Positions 31,689 to 31,705 of a stretch of 31,705 nt of DNA are shown here, piece by piece. A program made the position numbers and the translations under genes. Where the stretch lies: assembly GCA_002408065.1 (NCBI GenBank), contig DHQI01000050.1:1-31705 (forward strand). The letters run 5' to 3'. The notes under the pieces were generated by a model, which was not told the DNA's origin, searched no databases, and was given only the letters and a program-made list of their open reading frames with translations. Source of the stretch: Bacteroidales bacterium UBA5342. Its GTDB lineage: Bacteria; Bacteroidota; Bacteroidia; Bacteroidales; UBA5342. The first letter of the stretch is position 1. Each line of letters starts with the position of its first letter.

Positions 31689-31705
31689 GGTATGTCGGGT
31701 ATGGT

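Noticed and set aside
1..31705. Insertion sequence, prophage or toxin-antitoxin genes
   Set aside because: No transposase, integrase, phage structural or toxin-antitoxin protein is encoded in any supported frame.

Overview
The window comes from a Bacteroidota genome, most likely an environmental, polysaccharide-degrading Bacteroidales or Marinilabiliales type. Three things support this: nine secreted proteins end in a type A type-IX-secretion (T9SS) sorting tail; seven upstream regions carry the phylum's -7 promoter box (TAnnTTTG, here nearly always followed by C) and ribosome sites are A-rich rather than strong Shine-Dalgarno; and the region includes a Bacteroidota-type TonB-dependent receptor with an N-terminal carboxypeptidase-like domain. 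No tRNA, rRNA, CRISPR array, transposase or phage gene was seen.

Region 1 (870-19380) looks like an extracellular nucleic-acid-degrading locus. It holds three large secreted proteins built from lamin-tail-like, choice-of-anchor-J, cadherin-like and OB-fold modules (870, 4055, 7490), with the peroxiredoxin bcp between the first two. A TonB-dependent receptor (9427) follows, then three tandem endonuclease I paralogues (12169, 14416, 16558). The third also carries a complete endonuclease/exonuclease/phosphatase (EEP) domain, so one polypeptide holds two unrelated nuclease folds. The inferred flow is: T9SS places nucleases and binding proteins on or outside the cell, they cut DNA, and the receptor imports a product.

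Region 2 (19590-23934) is housekeeping: a lytic transglycosylase, dapB, lepB and recX. Its intergenic DNA is unusual. Period-8 tandem repeats run directly into the start codons of dapB and lepB, a 158-bp tandem duplication precedes lepB, and period-9 and period-10 repeats precede recX.

Region 3 (24107-31626) looks like a small sulfated-glycan-degrading cluster without a SusC/SusD pair. It has an SGNH esterase-like protein on the minus strand, a beta-helix protein, a formylglycine-type sulfatase, and a clan-A-like glycosidase whose family I could not name. The esterase, beta-helix protein and glycosidase carry T9SS tails; the sulfatase does not.

Intergenic regions are rich in short palindromes and dispersed repeats (62-293, 611-2705, 3600-3990, 9028-9391). 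Several good intrinsic terminators are visible.
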